Assembly (NCBI RefSeq): GCF_901709675.1
Contig: NC_051091.1
Span: 4,558,967-4,622,966 of the forward strand
DNA length: 64,000 bases
Source: Syngnathus acus
Taxonomy: Eukaryota > Chordata > Actinopteri > Syngnathiformes > Syngnathidae
Direction: 5' to 3'
The notes beneath the pieces were generated by a model. The model had not been told where the DNA came from. It was given only the letters and a program-made list of their open reading frames with translations, and did no database searches. The position numbers and the translations under genes were made by a program. Shown here one piece after another: positions 54,800 to 64,000 of this stretch (position 1 is the stretch's first letter; each line of letters opens with the position of its first letter).

Positions 54800-57165
54800 C
54801 CTGATTCCAATATGTTACACTGAAAGTCACTGTAAAGTTGAATGCTTCCCAACCAACGTAGTAATTATCCAAATTCACTTAATTAGTCCAAGATTATTAT
54901 TTACTACAAATAACGTGTCTTTGGCCATGTTGTCTACTGAATAAAATAAACATTTCACATTGGGTAAATTTGGTCAAGACCATGATTTCAGTGTACTTTT
55001 TGTGAAGTGCAGTGACATTTTCCTGTGAAATATAGATCTTGGCGCAATAAGGGTTGGGAAACTGATGATGTAGTGCTTCCGATAAATACTAATGTCATGT
55101 TGCAAAAGTTTGTTAATCGTGGGCATTTTCTACTTTGGTCATTTGGGTGGTGTGTAAATGATGTGTAATATGAATTGGTTACATGTAAGGTTTTTCCACC
55201 GGTCAAAATGCTTTACACTGAATACCTCATTCAGTGACTGAGCAACCGGGGGTTCTCTATATTGCTCATTCAAAACGGTCACAATGTCTTGTAATTTTTA
55301 CATCTGCTTGCAATTCAATACTGGACAGCGTGTGGTAGATTTGTTCCTTTACTTGTTTTGTTTGAGCAATCTTCTCCATTGGCCAGTCTGTTGAAAACGT
55401 GATAAATCCAGTTGAGGGGCGTATACGGGAAAACAGATGCCACACAGGTGGGATTGTTTGTCAAGCCGCTTGTCACCAGGTTGTTGGACAAAAATGGTCG
55501 GTGCTGCCGTCTGGGCCACTTCGATTTGGAATGCACGTTGACTGACCCTCAGTCGGCTCTGACTCCCTGGCTAATATTGTAAACAGCCCGCATAAGGGCA
55601 AAAATGCCTGCTGTCTTTGGAGCTTCAGGAGACATTCCTGTTGGGAAAATCAGCTACGTATGCGTGTCTCTCCATGCGCGCTTTGAAGATCAAGGTCTTT
55701 GGTTCCATGTCTGCTATGCACGCTTCATTTGAATTGATGACTCCTCCATAACCAGCAGGACATGTGATCTGTGCTAAACGCCAAGTCGGCTGTCGGCCGT
55801 GTGACTCAAAACAAAACACACCTTGATTCTGTTTAGAAAAGCGAGTCTGTAAAGCCAAATGGGATTTTATTAGACACCTCAATACCATGGCAGTCACTTT
55901 AGCATTTTTTTTTTTAAACGCAGACATTCAATGTGTTTTAATAAATTAAAAGTTGAACTCCCTCAGGTTGTTTGTCCCTTTTCATTGACCCCGACAGGGT
56001 CGCAGTTCAGATAAAGGGTGCAACTTGCATTTGCCTTAAAGCTGCAGTGATGCTGAGAACGCGGCCGTCACTTGCGGATTCACTTTACAGCAGTAACAAT
56101 AAAACAGCGGCGACCTTCTTTTTTTTTTGTATTATTATTAATAGCCTACACAGCTGAACGTCAGTTCGAATGACAATCTTTATAACTTCAGCCATTGGAG
56201 CCGCCGATGACCTCGAGTCAAGACGCAAAGCTTCTTTGTTTGAGGAAAAAAAAAACTGCATTGCCGCTGCCTCTACCAAGGGAGCAAACAAGTGCTTTTG
56301 TTGGCATGGTAACCCCGTCCACCGCTGACATCATTGACACCAAAAGCTTGTCCTTCATACAACATCCACGAATGATGAAAGTAGTAATAAGCATTTGGCT
56401 GTGACCGGTGGGATCGCTTGAGAGAAAAGCAAACATTCAAGTGCAATCAAGTGTTTCGCTTGCAATCGTGTACCAGTGTCTCTCGGTAAAAGTTCACATA
56501 CAGTTTGCTATTATGACACGTTTACTTTGACCATGCAATAAGGCACCACAGCTGACTGTTGGTAAAAGCTTAAAAAGGGCTGTTTTTTTTGTTTTTGTTT
56601 TTTACCTGTTTGTCTTTTGAATAAAAATACTATCACTCCTTTGTCATGCACATAAATCCAAATACTCTTTTGTAAAAGATATATAAGAAAACTCTTATGT
56701 ACAGTCTAATGTCCCTGCACGTTCACGTACTGTACACGGTTGCCGACATTTACAGTGCCGTGAAAATGTTTTGGCGAGGCCTCCGCTGAAATTCTTACTT
56801 TGCATTGTTTCCCCACTTTAATGTTTAAGATCATCCAACAAAAAATAATATGGGGAAACGATTTCAAGAAGAGGGCAAATCAATTTTCACTGCACCGTTT
56901 GCTTCAAAAGCAAGTCACATTTTTTGGAGCTAAAATTCTTAGTGGTCACCTCCCAACAGAAGGTTTTTAAACTATGTACAGCACATACGCTCAGATGGGA
57001 CGCCACCCACACAAGCTCCGCCTTCAAACTCCGGATTTCCCCCCCTCGGCGCTCCAAGATCCACGCGGCTCGGGAGCGCTTGGCCTCGATATGAGGTAGC
57101 AGTTCATTTCCCAGTGCAAAGAAAGAAAACAAAAACAGGTCCATGCAGCTAGAGTGAATCCACCG
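54800..57165. other. Intergenic DNA and lrig1 3'UTR
   Basis: This holds the 3' ends of two convergent genes. No coding exon is seen. AATAAA on the minus strand at 55,866-55,871 is a possible lrig1 polyadenylation signal about 1.3 kb after its stop, but several AT-rich alternatives exist. Confidence 0.5.
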
Positions 57166-57347
57166 CTAATCGATGCTTCTCCTCAGGGGGGGCGAGGCTC
57201 TTACGGCGTGCCCGTTGGACAGCAGAGTCTGTCTGAGCTCAGGCTCACAGTCATTGTCAACATGTCCTCGGCTCACCAGTTTCACCGGAGGGTGAAAAGT
57301 ATCTTCCTGCGACGTGTATGCGGCCGGTGTTCCTTCCGCTCTGCTCG
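57166..57347 (-). CDS. lrig1: lrig1 last coding exon
   Basis: The exon reads [20 protein letters not shown], then [15 protein letters not shown], ending SID and TAG. LLSNGH parallels LLVSNGH near the human C-terminus and fixes the frame. The acceptor is CCTTCCCAG|CGAG. Confidence 0.82.
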
Positions 57348-59582
57348 CTGGGAAGGAAGACAAGAACAAGAAACGCAAATATGAGATTTGCTTGCGTGGT
57401 GTCGTCCAGCGGCGCTAAGCGAAGCGTGGCCTGCGGGCCGCGTCTGAGTCTCGCTGGAGCGGTTCAATAATCAGCAAGACATGTTGAGGCGCGTAATTAA
57501 GAGCTTGGCAGCAGCGCCCGCACACTCATGGCTCGGGGCATGCAACACTGTTACTTTGTAAGCGCTGGTCTTCGCTAATCAATCAACAGTGACTAGCCGA
57601 GACGCAGTATTTGCCTCCACATGCAATCTGAAATTCCAGCGGGCATGTCTGATTTACCTTCTCTGTCGTGCGGATTCACTTGCAGCACGTTGTTTGGAAA
57701 TCCATGAGCGTCCTTTCGAATCCCGTTGCAGAGGGGCGCCATGCGATCCGCCGAGGAACAGTGCGAATAGGGCGGAGGGGCGGCTTGCTGGTGATACTCG
57801 CTGAGCCCACCCGGGGCAAAGCCGTGCACTTGGTAGTCCGGGTCTTTGGAGTAGAGCTCGCTGCTCTCCATGCAATCCGTGCACAGGACCGGACCATCGA
57901 AACCTGCGGCAAATTTAAAAACAAATCAAATGTTTGTGGGTATGTGAGGATGTAGTGTAGCAAATACACACAGTATAGACCAATTCATTTTGATATTGGT
58001 CATTTTCAAAATAAGAATAACTAAAATTGCTTGTTTAAAGGCCAATACTATCGGACAAAAAAACTACTAGCAAATATTTCTGATCGAAAGAGTGAGTTTG
58101 TTGCCCTTTCGGCAAGGGACTGAAAGAAGCGAAATGACGTAAGCATACTAAATAGGCCAGCTAATGTTTCCACTGACAACATTCTACAAAAAGTCTTTTC
58201 TACTGTCAAATGAAATGCCTTGTTTAGACTACGGAAAAAAGGCAGCAAAAGCTCAGGCTCTGCACTAAACACATCACATTCAAAGGCGTAAGCCGATTGT
58301 AGCCCAAAAAAAATAAACAATCCGAAATAATCAGGTATGAGGAAATGTGCACATAATTGGACTCAATCAAAGCTGAGGCGACACAAAGGCATTTGCACGC
58401 TACCTTTTTAGTGCTTTCTATTTTTACAGCAACCACCAAGACGCAATCAAATGAATTGTGCCCGCAGCTGTCATGTAGCAAATTCAGGCTGTCGGATTGC
58501 GACATAAACTAAAAAGCGGTAACAACCAATGAATGGATTATTAGCCAATCTGAGATGGAGGTTAGAAGCTACCTGTTGAGTCGACGAGGTGTCCGTTGGG
58601 CTGAGGTCCGCTGGCGGCCTCAACGCGGATGCAAACGTCTTGGCGCTCCGACAACGTTCCCTGAGAGGACAGGTAGCTCGGCACGTCGGGAGGAACGATA
58701 GTCTCATCTGGAGGTGAGCGAGTGGCAAGAATTAGAGCGAGCCCGAAAAAAAAGTCCAATTTCCGACGAGCGGCCACAAAAAACAAAAATACAGTTGCCC
58801 TCGGGGGTTTACGTCTGGTTAACAGGTCAAACCACATTCGTGAGGATTGTTTTGAACTAAGTCACGTGTTGCTGAAGAAGACTAACCCGTGTTGGTGACA
58901 CTGCAATCCTCGCTCTTCTTCCTCGTCTGGTAGATGATGCACACCCACACCAGGGAGGTGACCACGATACTCGTCACCACGGCGATGACCATGATGCCTA
59001 TGGTGACCGTGCTTAGGCCGGGCGCGGCGGCGCAGGGCCCACGGCGCTGAGTGACCAGCAGCTGGCTGTGAGCGCGCTCCGTGCCCAGCGTGTTGGACAT
59101 GAGGCAGGTGTAGCGGCCGGCGTCCTCCGGCGTCGCCGCGCCGATGACCAGCAGCTGATTGCCGGGGGTGAAGTGATGGCGGTCGGAGGGGCGTAGAGGC
59201 CGGTCGTCGTGCAGCCACGTGATGCGGGGCGGAGGGCTGCCCAGCGCCTTGCACTGCAGCGCCACCGTGTCGCCTACGACCACGTTGCGATCTTCCAGGT
59301 CCTGCGCCAAGTGGGGGGTTTCTGCAAGGCCAAAGGGAATATCGTCTGAGCGATGGCACAAACTAACCAGCGGTCACTTTTAACATCTGAATTCAGAGTA
59401 TCTAAAAAAATATAGACGTCTTGGCTGCAGTCAAACTGTTTTCCTTGACATCTGTGAACATCATGAAACATCTTAAGGTAAGGAAACATTTTCACTTAGC
59501 ACAAAGAGGATTTCTCCAGGGACAAAAGCCTCGAGAGAACAATAATTCAAGTGTTTCTGCGGCAACTATGGAGCACATTGAC

Positions 59583-59654
<72 letters not shown>

Positions 59655-62600
59655 ATCTCGCATACTGAGAACTTCCCCTCACAGCAGGACATACACAGAT
59701 AAAGAGATCTCACTTAACCCACTTCAGTGTTCCGTCTCTCTCCTATCAATCTTCTCTCACTCCGCCCAACTAACACGCTCCTCCTTTCCAGGCTCGTCTC
59801 GGGCTTCCATTTTTCTCACCGAGAGGATTTTCCAGACAGGGGGCCCCTCGAAGGCCGCCCGAACCCCCTCCGTGCCCACCCCCGCCGCTCCTTCACAGAT
59901 TCAGTTGATCAGCACGGCCGCTCGCTTCTATTTTTCCCGTTTGTTGAGTGGCTTAGTCCTCAGTCGCCCCGGTCTCAAGTACCGCCACCCAGAGCTCGTA
60001 TAAGGGCAACCCGATGAAAACGGTTGCGCGTTTATTCTTTCCATTCCCGACAAGAGAAGACAAAGATGATCTTAGTGAGCTCGGTTCGGTCTGAACCAAC
60101 AAGACAGAGCGGCCAATAACGTGTGTCGGTCGCTCCCACAGAGAGTGGAGGTGTAACGGTGGGGGTTGTTTGGGAATGTCTAACAAACATCCCTCTGTGA
60201 GTCGCGCTCGCTCCCCCAACAATCCCCTTTGACCCTCAACGCTGGCCTTTGGCCCCCGACCCGCACAGCAAGGCCACAGCTGCTGAGGAAAGGAAAAATA
60301 TAAAGCTGGCCATTCTACAGCTTCCCACACGAGAGCGGAGTTATTTACAAGCGTGTTCCTTTGGAGTTGTGGGAAAAGCATCAACGCTGGGCCAAAATGA
60401 GCAGAAGCGAACGCTACCTAGCACGGTGAGCGTGGCGTTGGCAGACACAGTTCCCGCCGTGTTTTTGGCCGTGCAGCTGTACACGCCCATGTCTTCGGGC
60501 TTGACGTCCATGATGAAGAACACGTCGTCGTCGGGCATGACGTGCATCCGCCGCTCCCGGGCGGCGGGGAAATCCGTGCCGCCGTCCTTCTGCCAGGCGA
60601 TCTGCGGGGCCGGGTGGCCCTCGGCGGCGCACTCCAGCCTAGCCGTGTGGCCCGTTCTGATGGTGCTGTCCCTGGGTGTCTTCACAAAAGATGGCAGCAC
60701 TGCGGATCAAGCAGACCAAAAAACTTGGATTAAAATGGACGCAGGCGGAATCACACTTCGGCAAGCTGTCATAGGCATGACACCAAGATGACAAACGGAA
60801 GAATAATTTTGTCACAAACGCGGCGAGAAGGCCGAGGGGCAGAGCGATAGAGAAATGGCTTCTGTCATGGAGTCAAATCAATTTGTTACGAACGGCAAAA
60901 GAGAGTGGAGACTTTTGTTCGGCTGAAAGAGGAGAAACTCCCGCATGGCTACCGAACTCAATTGCGCCTCTGTCAAGTGGAACAATTGAAAGGCAGATAA
61001 GCGCAATGTCAACAGACGTTTTATTTGGCGGAAGTGATGTAATCACACACACGTTAACAGATAACTGATGGCCGTGATTTTGCTGCACAGCCCTGTTTTG
61101 TTTTTGTCAACAGCAATACAAAAAAATCCCCCAAAAGAAATACTGCTGTGTCATCGATTTTCCGGCAATTCCATTTGTACGAACAAAGACGCTATTAGCA
61201 AAGCCTACCGTTGACAATGAGACGGGCCTTGCTTGAGTACGTGGAGCCAAAGTGGTTGGCGATGATGCACTGGTAGCGCCCCTCGTGCGCGAAGGTGACG
61301 TGGCGCAGGTGTAGGATAGTGGTGTACTCCTTCACGCCGCTGCCGCCGCCCGTCCCGTCTTGCGGGCGAGGGCGCACGTGGGCGTAGTTCTCCGTCTCGG
61401 CGTGTCGAAGCAGCTCCTGGTCCTTGCGCCACGTGAAGGTCACGGGTGACGAGCTGCTGCTGGCGGCCGTGCAGGTGAGGCGCACGTTGCTGCCGAGGAC
61501 CGCCACTGTGGTTTCTGGGTGGACGCTGATCTGGGGTTTGGGAACGTCATCTAAAGAGTCCAGGACGGGGACGGGAAACGCCGACGTCAAAGTAAGTCCG
61601 GAATTTGAATGAAAACTACTGCATAGCAAACACACATACACATTACTCACCGCACAAAAAACTGCTGGATGGAGCCTGATATACACTGGTACCCTTGAGA
61701 GCCTCAGGGTGGGCACACGTGGCGTTAACGCCGCTCTGTATTCCGCGGGCCACCAACCACTCAGGCAGCCAGCGGAGCTGGCAGTCGCACAAGAAGCTGT
61801 CGCTCTGGATGAGACTGCGGAGAAGAAGCAAACACCTGAAAATCTGTTTGGGACGTAACGTGTACAGGTAAAATGTGGGTTGGGTGATGTGGTGAGTGCT
61901 CACAGAGTTTTGAGGTTCTTCATCTTGCTTAAGGCATCGGGCTGGATGGAGCGGATTGCATTGTCACCCAAGTTCCTGTGGGGGTGCGGCAGCAAGTCAA
62001 CAAACGTCCTCAGGTCATAGTTGAAGTTGTGCCGGGCTAGCGAGAAAGAGGCAGCTGGGCGCTTGCCGTGGCTTCTGCCTTTACATCACTGGTGTCAAAC
62101 CTAAGGCCCAGGTGCCACAAACTCATTCTATGGCCCACTAAAGCAAACCCACTGAACGTTTTTTCAATGGCTTCTAAATTCCAAATTAGTATCTATAACA
62201 TGATAAGGCAATAATAGTACAATTATGTGATTTCACAGTCATGATGGCCCTCTAAGGGGAAACCAATTTGACACCCCCCCTTGCTACATACTGAAGTCAG
62301 CATCTCCTCACCAGCTATTCATTTCCCCCCCTTCCCAGACAATGTGAACCCCACCCATTGTAGAATACTCACAGGTGTTCCAGGGTCTCGAGTCCAGCGA
62401 AGGCTTTCTTTGCCACGGACTTGATCTTGTTTCCAAAAAGCGTTCTGACCATGATGGATGTGGACCAAGTATGCAGGGATGGGGAAAAGAGTGGAGCACA
62501 ATTAGCAAGGCTGAATCTGATAAGCGGCAGGGGGATCGAAAATGCGGAAATCTGAACTGTCTAGAGATTAGCCAAAAGGTGAAAGAGTGAGTGTGTGAAA

Positions 62601-63428
62601 TTGTGTTTGCGTGGAATGATATTAGCAATGACCCGACGGAGTTTGTGACGATATTTAAGCTACTACATGAGAAGCTCGGCCAGCTGCTGCTCTCTTATTT
62701 GGAGTCCACGTCCTTTCCTCCATTGGATCTTCTACTTCCTCATTCATGCAATTTGCGTTAAGAATTATTGAAAGCACGCCTTTGTGTACACAACTTTGAT
62801 GTGCCGCCAACTATTTCTCGCTCTCTTTTTATTTTTTGCATCTTCTCCCTCCCACGGCTCAGCTAAGCAGGCTCGGGATGCAGCGAGCCGCTCGGGCCCA
62901 CACTTGACAAAAGACGTAGGGGTCAGGGTTCGGGGCGTGTGAGGCGTTTGATTTTGATGACTGAATGCGGCCTTCAATTTCACCCTCTCTCAGCTCCCAA
63001 CAACAGAGAGTGTGAAAGCGGGGGCAGGTCGAGCGCAAGCACGGAGAAGAAATGGAACTAAGCCTATTGGGGAGCGAACCCCCGCCAGTGTGAAGAAAAG
63101 GCCCTTTCTCTTCCTCTTTCTCCTTTAGCGGCGCACACACTGAGAACCATCTTGGCTGGACATCGTCTTTTCATCCTGTGGCTTGATTACTAGGAATTAC
63201 TACTCAAAGGCCAGCACCGACTCTACATCCCGGGAGACTTGACGACTTGTCACATTGAACTACGTGCCAATTTGAAAACTATTTGGGGTTCATGGTGAAA
63301 ATGGGAAAGCCCAATTTAAAAGGGGAAAACAAGAATTAGAGACTCACAGCTTGCTGAGGCTGTCCAAACCCGAGAAGGCCCCGTTGGTATCTTCTATTGT
63401 GCCTGAGATGTCATTATGGTCCAGCTCC
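57166..63428 (-). CDS. lrig1: lrig1, leucine-rich repeats and Ig-like domains 1 (3' part only, 10 exons)
   Basis: Single-pass membrane protein that restrains ErbB, Met and Ret-type receptor tyrosine kinases, acting at the cell surface. Ten in-phase exons give the last 669 residues: three LRR exons, LRRCT, three C2-type Ig domains with Cys pairs (LTC/YQC, LEC/YSC, LQC/YTC), a transmembrane helix ([20 protein letters not shown]), the juxtamembrane [11 protein letters not shown] motif and a short tail with [20 protein letters not shown] name it LRIG1 rather than LRIG2/3 from the close human LRIG1 match (for example [20 protein letters not shown] and [11 protein letters not shown]) and the slc25a26 neighbour. 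The signal peptide and remaining LRRs lie beyond the right edge, so the feature is partial at its 5' end. The tail is shorter than in human, where about 50 residues lie between the NGH segment and the (V/C)CTDC block. Confidence 0.96.
57658..57903 (-). CDS. lrig1: lrig1 cytoplasmic exon B
   Basis: The exon reads [20 protein letters not shown], then a Pro/Tyr-containing [31 protein letters not shown] and HDRE. VLCTDC parallels human VVCSDC. The PPPY is a possible WW-domain ligand. The acceptor is TTGCCGCAG|GTTT and the donor GAAG|GTAAAT. Confidence 0.85.
58573..58707 (-). CDS. lrig1: lrig1 cytoplasmic exon A
   Basis: The exon reads [20 protein letters not shown], then [20 protein letters not shown], matching the start of the human LRIG1 cytoplasmic tail. 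The acceptor is CACCTCCAG|ATGA and the donor CAACAG|GTAGCT. Confidence 0.92.
58887..59321 (-). CDS. lrig1: lrig1 Ig domain 3 and transmembrane exon
   Basis: One exon codes Ig3 ([20 protein letters not shown], then [20 protein letters not shown]), a short stalk with a single Cys, the membrane helix and the basic juxtamembrane [14 protein letters not shown]. The region is GC-rich compared with its surroundings. Confidence 0.95.
59585..59653. repeat. (GT)n microsatellite, about 34 units
   Basis: A pure GT tract in the lrig1 intron upstream of the Ig3 exon. At about 69 bp it is the longest perfect dinucleotide repeat in the window. Confidence 0.95.
60418..60699 (-). CDS. lrig1: lrig1 Ig domain 2 exon
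   Basis: The exon reads [20 protein letters not shown], then [34 protein letters not shown] and [20 protein letters not shown], almost the human sequence. The acceptor is GATCCGCAG|TGCT and the donor CTAG|GTAGCG. Confidence 0.96.
61209..61550 (-). CDS. lrig1: lrig1 Ig domain 1 exon
   Basis: The exon reads [20 protein letters not shown], then [40 protein letters not shown] and [13 protein letters not shown] Gly-rich insertion ([12 protein letters not shown]) lengthens one loop relative to human. Confidence 0.95.
61651..61814 (-). CDS. lrig1: lrig1 LRRCT exon
   Basis: The exon reads [20 protein letters not shown], then [19 protein letters not shown] and SFLC. The four cysteines of the C-terminal LRR cap are present. 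The acceptor is TCTCCGCAG|TCTC and the donor GTGCG|GTGAGT. Confidence 0.95.
61904..61975 (-). CDS. lrig1: lrig1 last LRR exon
   Basis: 72 nt: [20 protein letters not shown], then LKTL. The acceptor is CCCCACAG|GAAC and the donor ACTCT|GTGAGC. Confidence 0.95.
62087..62282. mobile_element. hAT-type miniature element in lrig1 intron
   Basis: CACTGGTGTCAAACC at the left and, reversed, GGGGGGTGTCAAATT at the right frame an AT-rich middle. Internal TATGGCCCACTAAAGC is the motif shared with the 48,731 fragment. Target duplications are not clear, so the limits are approximate. Confidence 0.6.
62373..62444 (-). CDS. lrig1: lrig1 LRR exon
   Basis: A typical 72-nt LRR exon: [20 protein letters not shown], then LEHL. 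The acceptor is CATGGTCAG|AACG and the donor CACCT|GTGAGT. Confidence 0.95.
63348..63428 (-). CDS. lrig1: lrig1 LRR exon
   Basis: 81 nt coding [20 protein letters not shown], then LDSLSKL. It is one LRR carrying the extra loop specific to LRIG proteins. The acceptor is TTCTCTGCAG|GGAG and the donor AAGCT|GTGAGT. Confidence 0.95.
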
Positions 63429-64000
63429 CTGCAGAGAATGAGAGAAAAGAGGGTTAGGATAAAAACGTCGCAAGGATGACAGGTTCGGTCGGTGCTGCCT
63501 TGGCAAAGCCTAGTCTTCGTCATGGGTTGCCCGCTCACACCTGGCCTTAGAAGCCCCTCTGCTGCTGTACTCTCGGGCCAGAAGTCTTCATGGGTTACAG
63601 AGCAAGCTTAGCAATGGCCGGGCAAAGATTGAATAGATTTACTGAAAGAAAGCCTTCTTTTTGGGAGTTCCTTAACACTTGCTGAATGTGTTTCACTTGC
63701 TTTTGCTCACAATACAGTCAAGGCCAGCTGTCTAGGAAGGGAACAAACACTTGTGGAGTAAATCATTTTTCAAACTCAAGACCTTTGAGGTTGCTGGCCA
63801 CCCACACCCACCCATCACCGTCTTCACAATAACATAATACTGCTCCTTCCCATGCTTTGCAGAACACCCCTTGTTCTTTTCATCCCCCACTGGCTGCCAA
63901 ACTGGAGCTGCCAATTTCCAACTCTTTCTGGCTGGCTGGATGTGAATGGTTGTTGGCTTGTTAAAGCAAGGCCAGTGGTGGTGGTGGGTGTTGGGTTGGG
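63429..64000 (-). other. lrig1 intron running off the right edge
   Basis: No further LRR exon is seen before the end of the window. The preceding LRR exon expected from the human gene must lie beyond it. Confidence 0.6.

Noticed and set aside
63429-64000. A further upstream lrig1 LRR exon
   Set aside because: Searched for the expected LxxLxLxxN pattern with 72-nt spacing and flanking splice sites on the minus strand; none is present.
1-64000. tRNA or rRNA genes, CRISPR arrays, prophage or bacterial operons
   Set aside because: No cloverleaf with A/B boxes, conserved rRNA core or spaced direct repeats was seen. The gene structure is vertebrate throughout.

Overview
The window looks like nuclear DNA from a teleost fish, probably a percomorph. 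It has three vertebrate-type, multi-exon genes with short GT-AG introns. Non-coding DNA between them is rich in CA/GT microsatellites, hAT and Tc1/mariner miniature elements, and a fish-type LINE/SINE 3' tail. The species cannot be named from the sequence. There is no operon, phage, CRISPR or bacterial feature. Functions below rest on protein similarity recalled from vertebrate orthologues. Exon borders come from splice signals, and reading phase was checked by arithmetic at every junction.

Layout. (1) 1-12,300 is intergenic with no convincing gene; it holds a Tc1/mariner-type miniature element (932-1228), CA repeats and possible regulatory DNA. (2) 12,978-26,716 on the minus strand is dido1 (death inducer-obliterator 1), complete, with 15 coding exons and a predicted 2,774 residues. 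It carries a PHD finger, TFIIS central domain, SPOC domain and a very long, repeat-rich C-terminal exon. Non-coding first-exon candidates lie at about 28.7-29.1 kb. (3) 29.2-34.5 kb is intergenic. (4) 34,699-53,248 on the plus strand is slc25a26, the mitochondrial S-adenosylmethionine carrier, complete with 10 exons and 271 residues. Its promoter has CRE, ETS and YY1-like sites, and its 3'UTR contains a palindromic miniature transposon. (5) 54.2-57.1 kb is convergent intergenic DNA plus the lrig1 3'UTR. (6) 57,166 to beyond the right edge on the minus strand is lrig1. Only its 3' part is present: three LRR exons, LRRCT, three Ig domains, the transmembrane segment and a shortened cytoplasmic tail.

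The genes do not form a pathway. dido1 is a chromatin/transcription-linked nuclear protein, slc25a26 imports methyl donor into mitochondria, and lrig1 is a surface inhibitor of receptor tyrosine kinases. The slc25a26/lrig1 tail-to-tail pair is the arrangement I recall from human 3p14. dido1 as neighbour differs from human, where DIDO1 is on 20q13.

I found no new multi-gene system. The more interesting items are a GC-AG intron inside the dido1 SPOC domain, two independent in-frame repeat expansions in dido1, an 881-bp hAT relic with perfect 8-bp target duplications just downstream of slc25a26 exon 6, an inverted-repeat element in the slc25a26 3'UTR, and the short lrig1 tail.
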